Assembly (NCBI GenBank): GCA_948099385.1
Contig: CANUEZ040000062.1
Span: forward strand, 1,178,001 to 1,242,000
Reading direction: 5' to 3'
Length of the DNA: 64,000 nt
Source of the DNA: Fasciola hepatica
Taxonomy: Eukaryota; Platyhelminthes; Trematoda; Plagiorchiida; Fasciolidae
Below the pieces are notes generated by a model. The model was not told where the DNA came from, ran no database searches, and saw only the letters and a program-made list of their open reading frames with translations. Position numbers and translations under genes: made by a program. Positions 38,940 through 51,814 of the stretch are shown piece after piece. How positions within the stretch are numbered: position 1 is the stretch's first letter; every line of letters begins with the position of its first letter.

Positions 38940-39960
38940 GTTGTTGTTGTTGTTGTTGTTGTATAAATTTAATGGCCTTCAGCTACTCAGTCATGTGAAA
39001 TCTTCCTCATGATGAACTTGACCAAACGATGCAGCCAGGTATAGAAAAGTTTGTTTATAAGTCACCAATGCTCACTCTGTGCACAAAACAAAAATGGATA
39101 TATTCAGTGATTCATCAGGTGACTTAAATGAATAAAACAATATTGAAAACCATGAAAGACTATTCATCCGTAACTGAAATCACCAACAGTGCAATGAGCG
39201 CTTGTCCTCTTCATTATCATTGTACCCCTCAACTTTCAGGGAAAGCCCCACTAGTTACTGGATTAAACACCATGTTGCGCATAGAAACAGAAGCAATGAA
39301 AATGCAAGGTGGACAAGAAGTGGACCTGCAGGAGTGGCAAAAGGAAAGACTGAACTTTTAGCCAACATACGGAATACGCAGTATAAGTTCATGAGCGCCT
39401 ATTGACCAGTCAGTTTGATTCAGTAGAAAGTGACAACTACATCGTCGCTGTTCTGTTCTCTGCCATATCTTTCTGCAGCCAGCTGGTTGAGAGATCCTTT
39501 GAACCCCAAACACGAAGAAGTGAGGCATCTACTGCAAACTTAGAAATTCTACGTTTGCTGTATATTTTCTCATTCTCGGCTGCAACTTCATCTATGGACA
39601 TCCAAATGATTTCTTCCACTCCATAAACGGAACGGAAAACAGAACACTATACGGCAGATATGCGCCTGCCATGTGTACCACGTGCCCCAACTAACGAAGT
39701 CCACTAATCTGGATAGTCTTCGACAGAACATTCTCTGAACTAACACCCAATACTTTACTTGTGACCTCAGCATTGCTGTTCTGATCATTCCATCTAACGC
39801 CAACGATACTACGCAAACATCGATGGTCGAAAACCTGAAGACGACGAATATCTTCTGCAAGCAGTCCCCAAGTGTCGTAACCATACAACAAAACTGAACG
39901 TATCGCGCTACAGTGAACACAAACTTTCATCAATGCGCGACTATACTATTTGATGAACTA
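38940..39960 (-). pseudogene. RTE/CR1-type LINE 3' end, right-arm copy
   Basis: Mirror of 18660-19650, with a (GTT)n tract at 38941-38963 (the CAA tail on the minus strand) and the same C-terminal RT motifs, now further shortened by a stop near 39690. Confidence 0.8.
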
Positions 39961-40118
39961 TTTCTCGTAAAATTTTAAACTTCTCTCCATGAAACGACCG
40001 CTTTAACTTTTGAGACCTGCTGCCAGATGTGGAAAAGCTAAAGAACCAGCACATTCAAAGGGAAGGCATAGCAGTATGCAAAAAAGGGGATGTGTATGTA
40101 GCATAAAAACAATGACCA

Positions 40119-40740
40119 GTGATACAACAAAAACGGCTATTCAGAACATTTTATTCTTCAACCTATGGGAGACAGAAGATGCAAAATGAGATCGCAAATG
40201 GCCAAGAAAAGGAGGTCTTTCTAACTCTCCTGTTCAAGGGGGACAAAACCTTAGAAATACCACTATTTAAGGTCCTCGGGAAGCTCTTTCCAGCTACAAA
40301 CGTTAGAATTCTAACGAATACCAAGCCTTTGATTATTCAGTAACACAAGGATAGGTGGCCTCATCAGTTTCAATCTTATATTTTACACCAGCTTAGTTGT
40401 TGTTGTAGTGCACAGTATATTGAACACATGACGAGACACCTGTCCAACAGAATATCAAAATACGTCCTGACTTCTTTAGGCAATAGAGCAGTTTGGATTA
40501 TCAGTAGAGGAATCCTATATAATCTGGTGCATAGTGGACATCAAATCGACACAATGGAAGCTTTTAAACCAGTCCTAACAACTCCCAGAATACATGCGAA
40601 AGGATTACGCAGGCCGTTACTGATGACGTCAAAAGCTACAGCAATTCAACCATTGAAGCCGGAATTGTGCAAGCAACACAACCTTGTGCAACAGTTGTTG
40701 TTTTTGTCATGGCCGTACAAAGTGATTCTCTCATGATTCC
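40119..40740 (+). pseudogene. Penelope-like element relic, right-arm copy (outer)
   Basis: Mirror of 17870-18490 with several amino-acid differences, the most diverged shared segment of the two arms. Confidence 0.7.
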
Positions 40741-40968
40741 CGTGCTTATATTCTCCCCAGTCCCGCACCTCTTTTTGTACACACCTTCGTTTTTCGCACC
40801 GGTTTTTTCACGCCAAGTGGTTGCACACTCACACTTACTGTCGTTCATAAAACGGACAAGGTCTATCAAGTTGAAGCATGTTATCAAGTTTTTTTATTAC
40901 ATACTTGTGCATGAGTGCAGTGGAAGGGACATATACCCCATAGCCACTAATGACCACTGCAATATCAG

Positions 40969-41032
40969 GTATAACCTACAACCAGACTCTGAGACTTGGA
41001 GTGGAGTACCACATAAGGCCAAAATTGTTCAG
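40969..41032 (+). CDS. Candidate exon abutting the right-arm border
   Basis: Acceptor ccactgcaatatcag ends at 40968 and the donor GTAAGG starts at 41033. The 64-nt frame (one-base entry, phase-0 exit) reads Y-N-L-Q-P-D-S-E-T-W-S-G-V-P. No stop occurs in that frame. No exon with a compatible phase was found before 41678, so its place in a gene is unclear. Confidence 0.2.
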
Positions 41033-41089
41033 GTAAGGTAACAATCCGGACGAGAGTGAAATGCTGTCTACCACCAAAGTAATCGGTGA

Positions 41090-41158
41090 TGGCGAGTATT
41101 CGAACCTCGGAACTACGAGGTAGTACTCAAATGTTCTAACCCACTCGACCACCAAGGG
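41090..41158 (-). repeat. tRNA-like SINE fragment (tRNA-Ser-like)
   Basis: The minus strand shows ggtggtcgagtgggtta (A-box-like) and gaggttcgaatac (B-box-like) with tRNA spacing. The acceptor and T arms do not pair properly, so this is a SINE head or decayed tRNA rather than a working gene. Confidence 0.5.
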
Positions 41159-41677
41159 AGTTGTTGCACTTTCACTCATTCTTTGCTATCTAAAGCTGCA
41201 CCTATACTCTCTTTTACCCAGTACTGTATATGTGAATGCTTGAAGTGATACATCGAAAAGAAATTTCTTCATGATACAAGCTTTTCAAATTAGGCTGATT
41301 CAAAATTCTGCTTGGCACGTGCAGTTTTTCTCTTAGCTATGCTAGATTATTAGTTTTCTAAATGTGCTTATTAAAAGTAACATTTCCTCATAATGTCGCC
41401 TTCGACAAAAGTTAAGCGCTGGATGATAACAAATTTGTTGATCCTCAAAGCCTTGATACAGACAACCAATTTTAGACGATGAAAATAATCGTGTATTAGG
41501 CGCCTTTGTTGATCATGCCAGGTCATACGCTGTTTTGATTTGCTAGCAACCAGCTCCATCTTTCGATAGCTCAATAATTGAACTCTTATTTAGATCTTGT
41601 TTTGAAGTTGTTTGGAAATAAATGGTTGATTTGGAATTAACTGAGTAAAACTAAAACGCATCAAATTCCATTCACAG

Positions 41678-41831
41678 GATCCCCTTTTCTGAAGGTTGAT
41701 GGTGAAATATATGAGCTGGTTGAAGGAGGTACATCCAGCAGAAATATTGGTGCGTGTTCTTTGGAAATTTTTGCGTATCCCGCTAACACAGCTGAAATAA
41801 GTCAATCTGAAGGATCTCGATACGTAAAAAT
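41678..41831 (+). CDS. CUB-like 154-nt exon, copy 1
   Basis: Acceptor ccattcacag ends at 41677 and the donor GTGAGT starts at 41832; two-base entry, two-base (AT) exit, no stop. The core reads I-G-A-C-S-L-E-I-F-A-Y-P. Length, both phases, the terminal AT and the Cys-x-[FL]-x-[IL] core are shared with 46602-46755 and 55139-55292; ungapped, the Cys sits at the same residue (26) as in 55139. Resembles the first half of a CUB domain. It joins a short terminal exon at 42104-42116. Confidence 0.45.
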
Positions 41832-42103
41832 GTGAGTCGAATGAGTACTGTGCGTGGTATTGACCAGTACAGTTCGGTCGTATTGGTTTCTGCTAATCAA
41901 ACGGAATATATTTATTCACTCCGTTGCTAGGCTACTTCTAACTTAGATTTATGAAAAACGCATCTAGGATCAGTTTGACTGGATCATTCACCATTCGGCA
42001 GCCCATAAGCAGCCACGACCCGCCTACTGAATTATTGCATCGTTTCTGTATAGTCAAAAAAGTTGTAAAGAAATATTAACAATAATATTTCTTTCTTTTT
42101 CAG

Positions 42104-42116
42104 GTCTTGCCCGTGA
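42104..42116 (+). CDS. Candidate terminal micro-exon of copy 1
   Basis: A strong pyrimidine tract (aatatttctttctttttcag) ends at 42103. The single-base entry completes ATG with the AT from 41831 and is followed by S-C-P and TGA. The intron is 272 bp. No AATAAA was seen close downstream, so the last exon is tentative. Confidence 0.3.
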
Positions 42117-45100
42117 ATAGTCGACAGAGAAAACATTGGTGACAAATGCACAACTTAATCTATTCTACTGTTCAAGTTCTTACAAGGCACTAAAACATGA
42201 TTGGCAACGTTGTTCGTGTATCTGCAACTATTGTCATCATTTATTTCGCATGACGTTGGAAACATAAATTCGTTACTATTCCAGTGATTGATTTGTGAGA
42301 TGCAAAAAATGGCGATGCAATGTGGCATCCGCTAATTAGATGCAGTTGATAATCATTACAATAGGAAACGAGAAAAGGGAATGCACGATAAGTATATGTT
42401 GAAGCAAATATCAGAAGACTTACTCAATCGAAAAGTGACGCACATTCAGCAAAGCCCCAAGTTATGGCACAACACATTGGCTTCATATATCCAGCAAGCC
42501 ACAAAGAAGGGCAGAAAATTGAAACGGCATAAATGTGAATCAGAAAGACTCCCTGTTTGGCGTGAATCAAGCATGCTTCACATGAATACTACTTGAGTTT
42601 GTCGTAGTGACTATCTATTGATTCTTCGGAAGATTTTCCGAACAAAAATTGGAAAAATGTGGCTCTTATTGTGAGGGTGTGTCAACCTGACGGTGGCGGA
42701 CAGCCAGTCTGCGTCAGTGGTCAACACTGGTGCGGTACCCAGCCCAGGGATCGAGACTATGGAATCTCGGGTGACAAGACAGCCATCGCTGGATTGGGTG
42801 GATAAATGTGAAATAAGTCTTGTCAGCTTCTTTTAAGCCTCAAGGCCTGGTGACTCACACCAGACAAACCAATGCATTGTGCGCAACGAGTGGGAGAATG
42901 TGAGAACAACCTATATGTTCTTTGTTTTATGCTTATAAACCTAAATTATTCTGAGGCCGATCTGAGTTCTCCGTAGAGCTAGTGGGACGGAACAATACAC
43001 TTATAACAGATATGCAATCACGGTACCTGAAACGGGTAAGCCGTGCACGCATATGGATCACAGTTTCTGTTGCCATTTGACGCCTATCGAGTGCTCACTT
43101 TAGGCGCAACCGTAACACGTAAGTATAATCATCAGTGACCAAACAATGAAGCCTCAGAGAAGCAGGTGAGATACAGTTCTAAAAAAACGGCTGAGTTGGA
43201 GAATGATAGTGAACAGATGACTTTTGGTTAATAATTCCACGCGAATAAACGGATGCGGACTCGTACACAAGCACGTACCCGGGGGACAATCTTTCAATAT
43301 CCCTCACTTATACGAATGCATGCCCGCGATCTTACGCGCACAACACACGCACACTCACGCTGTGGATGTAAGTCATGCTGCTGTTCGAATAGCGCTGACC
43401 ACTCAGATCTTGCTACCTACCGAAAATCCGAAGTCTTGACTTACGCTGAAACCCGCTCATAACTCTGACTCAACTGCCTGGTTGCGGGTTTACGCGTGCA
43501 GTGTTAAATCGATATCTTGCGTCCTGTGTGGTCTTAGTAATTGGGAACACAACAAACGAATAGGCTTGGGTTAGAATACGCCGTCAGTATTTGCATTCTC
43601 TGTTAGGTAGTGGCAAGTAAAGAATCAAATTGAAAAGTTATCCTATGCTCAAAAGTTGATCTCCAATTGGTGGCCGTTTACAAACCAAAAGTGTAAGACT
43701 GAATAAGCGGGATATTCACTTTCAATTTTGGATTTAATCCACAGTCCACGATCAAGAGCCAAATGTTTATAAACAGACAAAAAGAAGACAGGGATTTGGC
43801 ATGATTACCACTTTGACGTACATTTTCGCTGAAGGTTACAATGATAAATGCAGAACATTTAGTGGTCACTACAAGTGTAGTATCTGCCAAACTGGATATA
43901 TTTTCCCTGATAAGCCTAAACGTTTACACCAGGAAAATGCATAGATATCTCTTGATTAAATCGACAGATTATTTTTGGGTACTTCTCAGGACCTGGTGGA
44001 TCACACTTTCAAAAATCAATAGATGAAATTCAAAACCACTGAATACAAGAAAGCCTAAATCCATAAAACTGATTGAGTTCCCAACTTTCTTTCAACCACT
44101 TCATAATCTGACAAAAATGCATGTACCAGACAAATGATTCCCGCATAATTTCCATGGGAGACATCAGAGCATTATGGAAACAAGGCGTCAGTTCATCAAA
44201 CTCTCGAGGACGAATTCCACTGGCGGAAGCAGTCCATAGTGCTTATATTGAGATATAATTTCGACACTGATCGACTCAGCTAGTTCACTGGTGATCCTTG
44301 ATTGAGATCTAGTAAGCTTTCGCCACGACCAAATGAAATGAGGCCGCGTCGTTACTGCGCTAACCTGTTTCAGCCAACCAACTCCCAGAGAATAACAATT
44401 TCTATTTGATTCAAGAAATAATGAAAGTTAAAAGAAGCACAATGTACGGAACCAGTAAGTCCTGAATTGTACGGGTAATCGATATTCGTTTACGGCACCA
44501 TTCCGTCGGAGTATCAAAGACTAATATGATATTCCAGGAGGCAGGCTGGACCGGAGACCGTATATTTGAGCTTATGCTTTAGGTTCACTAATGGAATGAT
44601 TAGGCTATAACTGATCCTCTCGTTAAAGATAGGCTGTCAATGGCAGTCCTTTACTCCTTTGGTCGTAGGGTAATGTGTGACGTTTTCTATATCGCGTTGT
44701 AGTTTATGGTTTTCTGTCTGTGTGAATCATCAAGCACTCCATCACTCAATTGTCAGTAACTGGTTTCGACTGAGGACACTAATTTTCCGTTAGTATATAT
44801 CATACGCCAACACACTAACCCTTAAAGAACGGTTCACCGTGTTCTAATAGTGTTCGCTGCCTTCCCTGTTCCGGGATGTCATTATCACGTTCTTCCTTCC
44901 TGTGACTTCTGTGGTTTCCCTGATGACAAGAATCGATATGATTATCGTGTGTACGACTTCTCTGGTGATTGACTGCTGTGATCCTCATTTCACGGCCGCA
45001 TATTACCTCTTCTTGACCGAGACCTATATATAGATTGGATAGAGTGGGGGGGGAAGCGTCCAAGACAGAAAAGGGCTCTCTCCATTTAGAAACAAAATTC

Positions 45101-46413
45101 CATGATCCAGATACACTATTTAGTCCCCCGAGAGTCTGGTTTCAATTTACCTAGATACTTACGACCAACTTTTCTTGATCACGTGTAATTTGCACATGAG
45201 ATGCTTGCCTTGCGCATTCATGGGATCTCATGTGCTTTTATTCACGCACTATAGGGGTTTCAACGGGTTCCACGAGGTAGGCTGGCCATAACTCCACTTG
45301 AAATTCGACAGGCACTCTCACTATCCTGTGATACTTTAGTGGGAATGGACCATTATTAGAGCTGGATTGAGTGAATGCGCAATGGTTGAATGACCACGAC
45401 TACACGGTCTGTTTCCAAGCTCTGCTTTGCGTCAGTAACCATCCTTTGACATCCCCACCAATCCTTCGATTAACATTAGTGATTCCAAGTTTCCCCAGTC
45501 ATGTTCGATGTTCATCGCTTTCAGAAAGCGGCCATTTGTCTGTGACGATCGACTTCCAAACCCCGTTTTGAGCTGTTATTTATTCCCCCACCGCGACTCA
45601 CCTATAGCATCAAGAAGATTTTTGGGAAGGTCCAATCCAATAGACAGCCCAAATTTCTCTCAGCCTGAGACTGTATATATCAGGCATTGTGTGAAAAGCA
45701 TGTGACACTTTGTCGCTGGTAATCGTCTCAAAAGTATAACCGTTGGATTAAAGTAGAGCTGCTTTCTTGCCGGTTGAAATATTTGCTGTCTACCGTGTGC
45801 CAAAACTGTGTCCCCGCTTAAAACCGCTTTCATCTCCTCACGGAGTTCACGACGTTGTTGCTGTCTGTTGACCCGTCACTGCCGATTCTGATCCAGTTGT
45901 AGGGTGTAGACTGAAGCAAAAAGGAGAATGAACAACTGTCATGTAACTGTCTGCACCGGAAAAATGATCAGAGGTGAAATCAAACTCTAGTAAAATAAGA
46001 GCTTACCGAACCAGTTAATCTCGAGGATCCTTTGCCATTTTGATTTGATTTATGAGTTGGTGTCCAGTCTCAATAGGAAACCATTGGTTCAATTATTCAA
46101 CGCCCATAAGATAGCCAGCTTTTCGTTTCCGGTGGTTGAGTATTTTCTTCAGACTGAAGTGAGTACCCCGCTTGCCCATTCAACTTCTGGACTCAAGTTC
46201 CTCAGTACTGATCTGATGTCTACATAGCTGACATCCGTACTAACCGTTAACCACTCATCAACGACTGGCAACTATGAGACCTCTGTCTGCCATCGTATTT
46301 TGGATTTCAAAGAGAGCCGAGTGCGCCCCTGGGGTTGATTTTAATTGTTGCTCCTTGTTCAGATGAGCATACAAAGGCCTCACAATAGATGTGATAGTTT
46401 TAACAACTAAAAG
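42117..46413. other. Long stretch without a supported gene
   Basis: A weak candidate exon lies at 43066-43119 (acceptor atggatcacag, donor GTAAGT, phase 0 to 1, F-L-L-P-F-D-A-Y-R-V) and a weaker one around 46050-46150 ends at a GTGAGT donor. About 42670-43000 looks repeat-derived (ggcctggtgactcacacc) but I cannot name it. Nothing else seen. Confidence 0.35.
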
Positions 46414-46476
46414 AAGTAGAAACTATGAACCATCCCATCGATTTTTATGTCGTCGACAGAAATCACATTTTCGATG
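46414..46476 (+). CDS. Candidate exon preceding CUB-like copy 2
   Basis: 63 nt, two-base entry, phase-1 exit at a GTAACC donor, reading H-P-I-D-F-Y-V-V-D-R-N-H-I-F-D with a junction Gly. The end resembles 1860-1976 and 54819-54935 (hydrophobic strand, then Gly), and the phase fits 46602. The acceptor (caactaaaag) is weak. Confidence 0.25.
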
Positions 46477-46601
46477 GTAACCCTGAACTTGCTTTGTCGT
46501 AACCTGTTACGGCATGTTTCAATCATTATGTTGTAACCCCACTATTTTCCGTCCACTTGAAATCACCACGCTCTTTACAGCTTTACTGTTATTATTTTCA
46601 G

Positions 46602-46755
46602 GTAATTATTACCCATTTTCAAGGAGTACTTTGAGTACTCCACCACAAAGATACAGTATTCCATACATTTGTCCCTTTCACCTACTTATACTATCGCCTC
46701 GAAGGCCCATCCAGACAATGGGGAAAATCGTTGCTTTTGGTTTCAAGTTCCGGAT
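46602..46755 (+). pseudogene. CUB-like 154-nt exon, copy 2, donor site lost
   Basis: Acceptor ctgttattattttcag ends at 46601. The open frame reads N-Y-Y-P-F-S-R-S-T-L and Y-I-C-P-F-H-L-L-I-L-S-P. At 154 nt, where copies 41678 and 55139 exit with AT before GTGAGT or GTAAGA, this copy reads AT before ATAAGA: the donor G is replaced by A. The frame meets TAA two codons on. A candidate terminal exon at 49029-49068 (T-T-G-C entry, TGA) has a strong acceptor and the right phase, but without a donor this copy is probably dead or non-canonically spliced. Confidence 0.4.
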
Positions 46756-49700
46756 ATAAGATCCGAAAAGGGTCATTTCTGCCAAAGATTTAGGCGGTAA
46801 CAGATTTGCTACGAAACATCAGTTAGAGTAACAGTGGCCTGATTAGAGACTTGCACCTCTTTTGATTAACAAAATGAACGAAATAAATGGTCTACGCAGA
46901 GAAAGTTCTCTTTGAAAATCACGAGATCCGGAAAATGAACACGGAATATGTGGTTATCTGCACGTGGGACTGAAACTGAATAATCCAGTCATAATTTTTG
47001 AGAGCAAACTGGGAAAAAAATAATATACATTCTGCCGACTTTTGCATTCTGATCTATTGAACGTAGGATTCATAAAGAAAGGAACCAGGACGTGAACGAG
47101 ACTGACGTTTGCAATAATTTGTCTAGTCAATGGGGATTCGACAGAAACAAGGGGTGAAAACCTAAAAGTACTAATATTCTGTCAAAAAACAAGAAAAGTG
47201 GCAAATACTGCCAAGAGGTGGAAAACTTAAGGATTTAAGTGTGAGACGGATCAAAGCCATTTTCGCGTAAAGTTTTGTCATACCTAACCCTCCCGCACAG
47301 ACCCAATGAAACTATAAAACACTGAACAGCAGTTCTGATGAATAGCACGATGTCTACCCAATGCTTTAAACATTTGAGGTGCGCCATCAATTTTCTGAAA
47401 ATATTTACAAATAATATTTCTGTTTGTCATTTGTCTGTGAAGGATGTTTAGCGTAAAAAATATCACTATAACCTTATTATTCCATTAACACACATGAATG
47501 ACCGAAATGTAGATCGAGATGGTTTTTACTTTGGGAAAAAAGACTGTAATCCCCCATGTTATCTGAAAGCTAGAGTTCCCCGTCCCAACAGATACATAAA
47601 TGTTCAACGTAGACTCTAACACTCGCTTCGTGATAATAATAAAAATGCTTGTTACTAATAATTTACATGAGATGTTAAGAATGTATGGGAAAATGTATAG
47701 CTTTGGTGATCTACTTACACAATGCACTATCCTAGAAAAAAATGTTCGCAAAAGTACCTTAAATTCAGCACGTGCTATTGAAGCATGATTTATTTTACTG
47801 CATGTGGGGGACAGTTTTGAGGACATTGCGGTAGATCACATGAGTTTACAAAGGTGCAAAAATAGTACTTTAACTTTACACGAAGCGCATGCACAAAATA
47901 ACTGTGATAAACCTCATTGAGCACTAGAGTGGAAAGAAAAAAATTTCAAAGTGGGATACAAAGATCGATAAGACTGGTAATGTGTTTGGTCTTGTCCCGT
48001 ACCTGGTTACTGATAAAAGAGGAGTACGTAATGGACTTTGCTTCACAACCAATGCCACTGAACAGTTGGTGTGGCTAAACCAAATTAAAATACACCCTTA
48101 TCGCGCAAAAGCCCGTTTAATGTTACTGAGGGTCTGTTGTGACGCGTTTGTTGCTAGGACTGTGGAAGATGAAGATTTCCCTAGAAAAAGGTTTCAAGTC
48201 TGACAAAATCGTCCTCTGTATTGAGAAAACTTTTATGCTGCCGTATGTGTCTCACATTTTGCTAGCAAAGAAAACTCAACAAGTATTCTTAGGATGCTCC
48301 AGGGTGAACCAATACGCCCGTGCTCATTAACAGGCACTAGGAGCATCAGTGATAAATTCAAAATTGAAGGACTTTTCTACACGTCTACTTTTCTTAGTCA
48401 GATCTGTCATGGGCATACGTAAATCATATGTGCAGCTATTGTGTGAAACTGCCGAGAATTTTTTCCAACATAGATGTTTTGGTCACACTTATGAGTGAAC
48501 TTCGCCAGGTTGACAAATTCTAAACGCTCCATTTAATCTTGATATCCCTGTTCGTAGATAAATTTAATGAGAACCATCAAGCTCGAAGCATTTTTCGGTG
48601 AGTTCTACCCCCAGTAAACCTGCAAGAAGACTGCAGATATTGTTGAAGTTTGTGCCGCGTAGCGTTTTTCCAGACTAGGCCTAAAGCGTCCATTAAACTT
48701 TGGACTCTGTTCTCGAAGGTCAACGGAGGAGAATTCACAGTGCCACGTTTCTCCAAAACCGGGTGAATTCCCAACCATATTCAGTCTGTGAGTTTAAGGA
48801 AGTGAAGATGCAAAATCGTAACCCCAAAGCTGTCCAAATTTCTAATGCCTTAAGAGCATACAACAAATGATCAGTTATACTTAAAGCTACATATTATATA
48901 CAGACTTTTGTAACACATGAAATGGTTTAACAGAGCTTAAAAATTGGGCTTCCGAGAAAAACAGTGACCTGGTAGACAGAGAGCACTTATGTAATGAGCC
49001 TCGGTAATTGTGCTTTTCATATTTCTAGTTGCAAAGAGGTAGAGCAGGAGTCATATAAACTCAAATGAACTGGTGCAACGAGATGTGCGAGCTGAAGTTA
49101 TTCGGTTTGGGTTTCCGTGGAAACTGCTTGTCATTACTGACTTTCTTGCGAACACTCAACATTTATTAATTAGTTATATAAATCAAATTGGTAGTTGGAG
49201 TGATTCGTGGAGCCTTGTAAACTCGTTTTCCAGTTTGCAACACTAAACTAACTATTTTGAGTTATTTTTAACGATTTTCGGAGAAGCGAGGGGTTGGCTT
49301 TATCCCGTTTATCTATCGCGTAAGTAAAAAATTCCAATTTATATATCATGCAAGGACAGAATTAATATAGTAGAATAGACTGGATTGGTAGTGATCAGAC
49401 AGACTATATGAGAGACATTCGGGTCGGAAAGGCTGTCTGAGTGAATTTATCAGTACTCATGTGTCTGTAAGTTCAACCAAGTCTTATAGACAGAATGGCA
49501 CTCGATGTTTCCGTATGGAGGCAAGGAAATCAACAAGCAATCCTGCTAGTGCAATCCAATGTGGCCGCAGAAAATGATGGCAAATCTCTGGCTTCTTCAG
49601 TTGCAAACGCTTAATTGCATCAAGTGACAAGGTTGCCTGACCAAATCCTTCTCAGTGCTACTGCGCATTCCCAAATCCAGTTGTTAGTATTCAACGAAGC

Positions 49701-51594
49701 GACTCTCATCATGATACGTCAGTCAGCTCTTTGTGAACAAAACTGATTTGGACAAAGTGTTTGTTTGTCTTGGCACTCAAGATATTGTAGTGGAAAATCT
49801 CGTTAGATTCATTCTTTTCTCTCGGGTTGCTATTTTTAGATCGCAGGGCAGATAATATCCATCTCTAGTCCGTAATAGATGGTTCTTTCCATCCTATTTT
49901 GTAAAGAAAACTACAAAAAATGTATATACAGACGGAAAAATCGAAAACTATATCACAGTGAAACTTGTTATTGATGGCTTCGTAGATTATAAGCCACCTG
50001 CTCTTTATACAGTTCTTGGGAATTTTGGTTAGAAGCGAAACATTCTACCGAACAGCGTAAATAAAATGACTGTTGCTCGCTTATATGACCTTGATGTAGA
50101 GGCTTTTGGAAGAATAGCGATTAGTTTGTCACCAATTAAAACCACTCACCAAACGCTTTACTTCATATTTCTTTCAAACTATTCACACTGGAGAATAAGC
50201 CAGTTTTAAACTTTTCACAGTAATGTGCTGTGCCAGTGATTTTCTGCTGGATTGCATGCAGTAGATCTCAAATTTCTAAAGGAGAAAAGTCCTTTAAATC
50301 CGAGATCAGTATCTCATTGGTTACCTGTACGTATAATAATCAAACACCATGCACGAAATTCGGGAACGCTCACCTGGGTAACCGAAGTCACGAAACTTCA
50401 GCTGGTCAGGGACAAGCACTGACCTAACCGAACTAAAAACGTTTTACGGTAAGTGGAAAGTCACATATCGAACATTTTTTGAAATTCAATAGGCATGTTT
50501 GAAAAGTGAAATCTTTTGAGAACGGACATTACGAGCATGAATTCCCGTACAAGGAGACATTCGCTCGTCACCTGGATGTCCCCTAGAGGAAGGTAGAAAG
50601 AAGCTTTCCAAACCAATCATAAATGCAGGAAATCAACGGAAACACTGATAGATCATAGAAAAACTAGAGGTTTTTCCATGAAAAGATGCAATAACCGAGG
50701 TTTGGGAATACGAAAATGATAGATTCCGGGTGACAAATAGACACGGTAATCGGTCTTTTAGTGGATGCGAACCAATGTAAAGAAAGATATGTCATAAAAA
50801 TATTCTAGTCGAAATGAGTCATTTCATTAGATCACGTTGCTTTTCGTAGCGATTCCATCTTTTTTTGAAGGGATCCTTTAATATGCTTATCAGATTAAAG
50901 CGATACTTGTTTTCTCTCGCTGCTCAGGGTTTTATTGTTTGACATTTGACTGTGTTCATTTGGTCTGTAGATTTCTATTGGTAATATGCAGTTTGTCCAT
51001 TCGTTCTCCAAGGTGAAATTAACATATCAGAACTGGACTCATGAATGTTTTAGACCAGTTGATATGTATTGTATGTGAAATAATGTAGTTAACCTTTTTG
51101 TGACGAGATTTATTCAAGCGTACTCAGCAGCATTAAGCCCTTCTAATTGCTTTGATGAAAAAGACGGTTCCGAAAATACTCAACTATTCCATTGCTACGA
51201 GTTGGCGGCAAAAATGTGGATTGCAGTCCATGAGGTTAATTCATCGGAATCGACTTTATTTAGCGTTTAGATTGAAGAATTAGATGCACTGATTTGTCCT
51301 TTGTTATCACTTTGCTGACACTTGAACGGGTTCAGTGATGGATGAGTCACGTCGATAGTCCTAAATGTATCAAACACAAGTCTGCAGCTGTTGCATAGCT
51401 GCAGGCCATTGTAGCTAGTAGTAATGCAATTCATAAAATTTCTCACTCCGCGAAAAATAAAGAGTATGCTTGAAGGGATTAATTTTGGACTTTATATGGT
51501 GTCATTTTTCATCTATACCGTAAGCGAAGGTTGTTCTGAGACGGTCTGCCGTAGAAATACGCTCATTTGAACCTATCTGAGGATTTTGTTACAG
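46756..51594. other. Long stretch without a supported gene
   Basis: Besides the possible terminal exon at 49029-49068, an open frame at 50262-50418 behind an acceptor (ctggattgcatgcag) reads S-V-S-H-W-L-P-V-R-I-I-I but has no clear donor. The frame at 47982-48203 has no splice context or known motif. Nothing else recognised. Confidence 0.35.
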
Positions 51595-51683
51595 GCTCTG
51601 AGACAGCTGAATTCTGGCTTGCTATCAGATCCGAGGTCGTTGCTGACAACCCCGAAGATAGTTTAAAGGGAATTCGTCCAAAG
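51595..51683 (+). CDS. Candidate exon 1 of a 3'-complete gene model (89 nt)
   Basis: Acceptor gaggattttgttacag, donor GTACGT at 51684; two-base entry, phase-0 exit. It reads S-E-T-A-E-F-W-L-A-I-R-S-E. It is the most 5' exon I can attach to the chain 51595, 51815, 51957, 53202, 53307, whose phases all agree. The 5' end of the gene was not found. 57499-57587 has the same length and phases. Confidence 0.4.
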
Positions 51684-51814
51684 GTACGTACAATTTGGGT
51701 TGAACGAATACTTGCTACAGGCTTTGGATTCCGGACGCGGTACATCCGGCTTCAGCGTTAAAATTCTGTAACGCATCGGTGGTATGAGTTTGATAATGGT
51801 GGTCATCTCATCAG

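Larger units (their letters stand above)
30253..40960 (-). repeat. Right arm of the large inverted duplication
   Basis: Reverse-complement copy of 17646-25438, 10.7 kb long because of an extra 2.9 kb at about 33684-36605. Translated stretches near the loop are identical (for example 32125-32460 against 23227-23562), whereas the outermost part shows 8 differences in 74 residues (40119-40343 against 18263-18487). Confidence 0.95.

Noticed and set aside
44815..45063. 82-codon minus-strand frame rich in His, Arg and Asp
   Set aside because: No domain recognised and no gene context.
47982..48203. 73-codon open frame
   Set aside because: No splice context, no recognisable domain.
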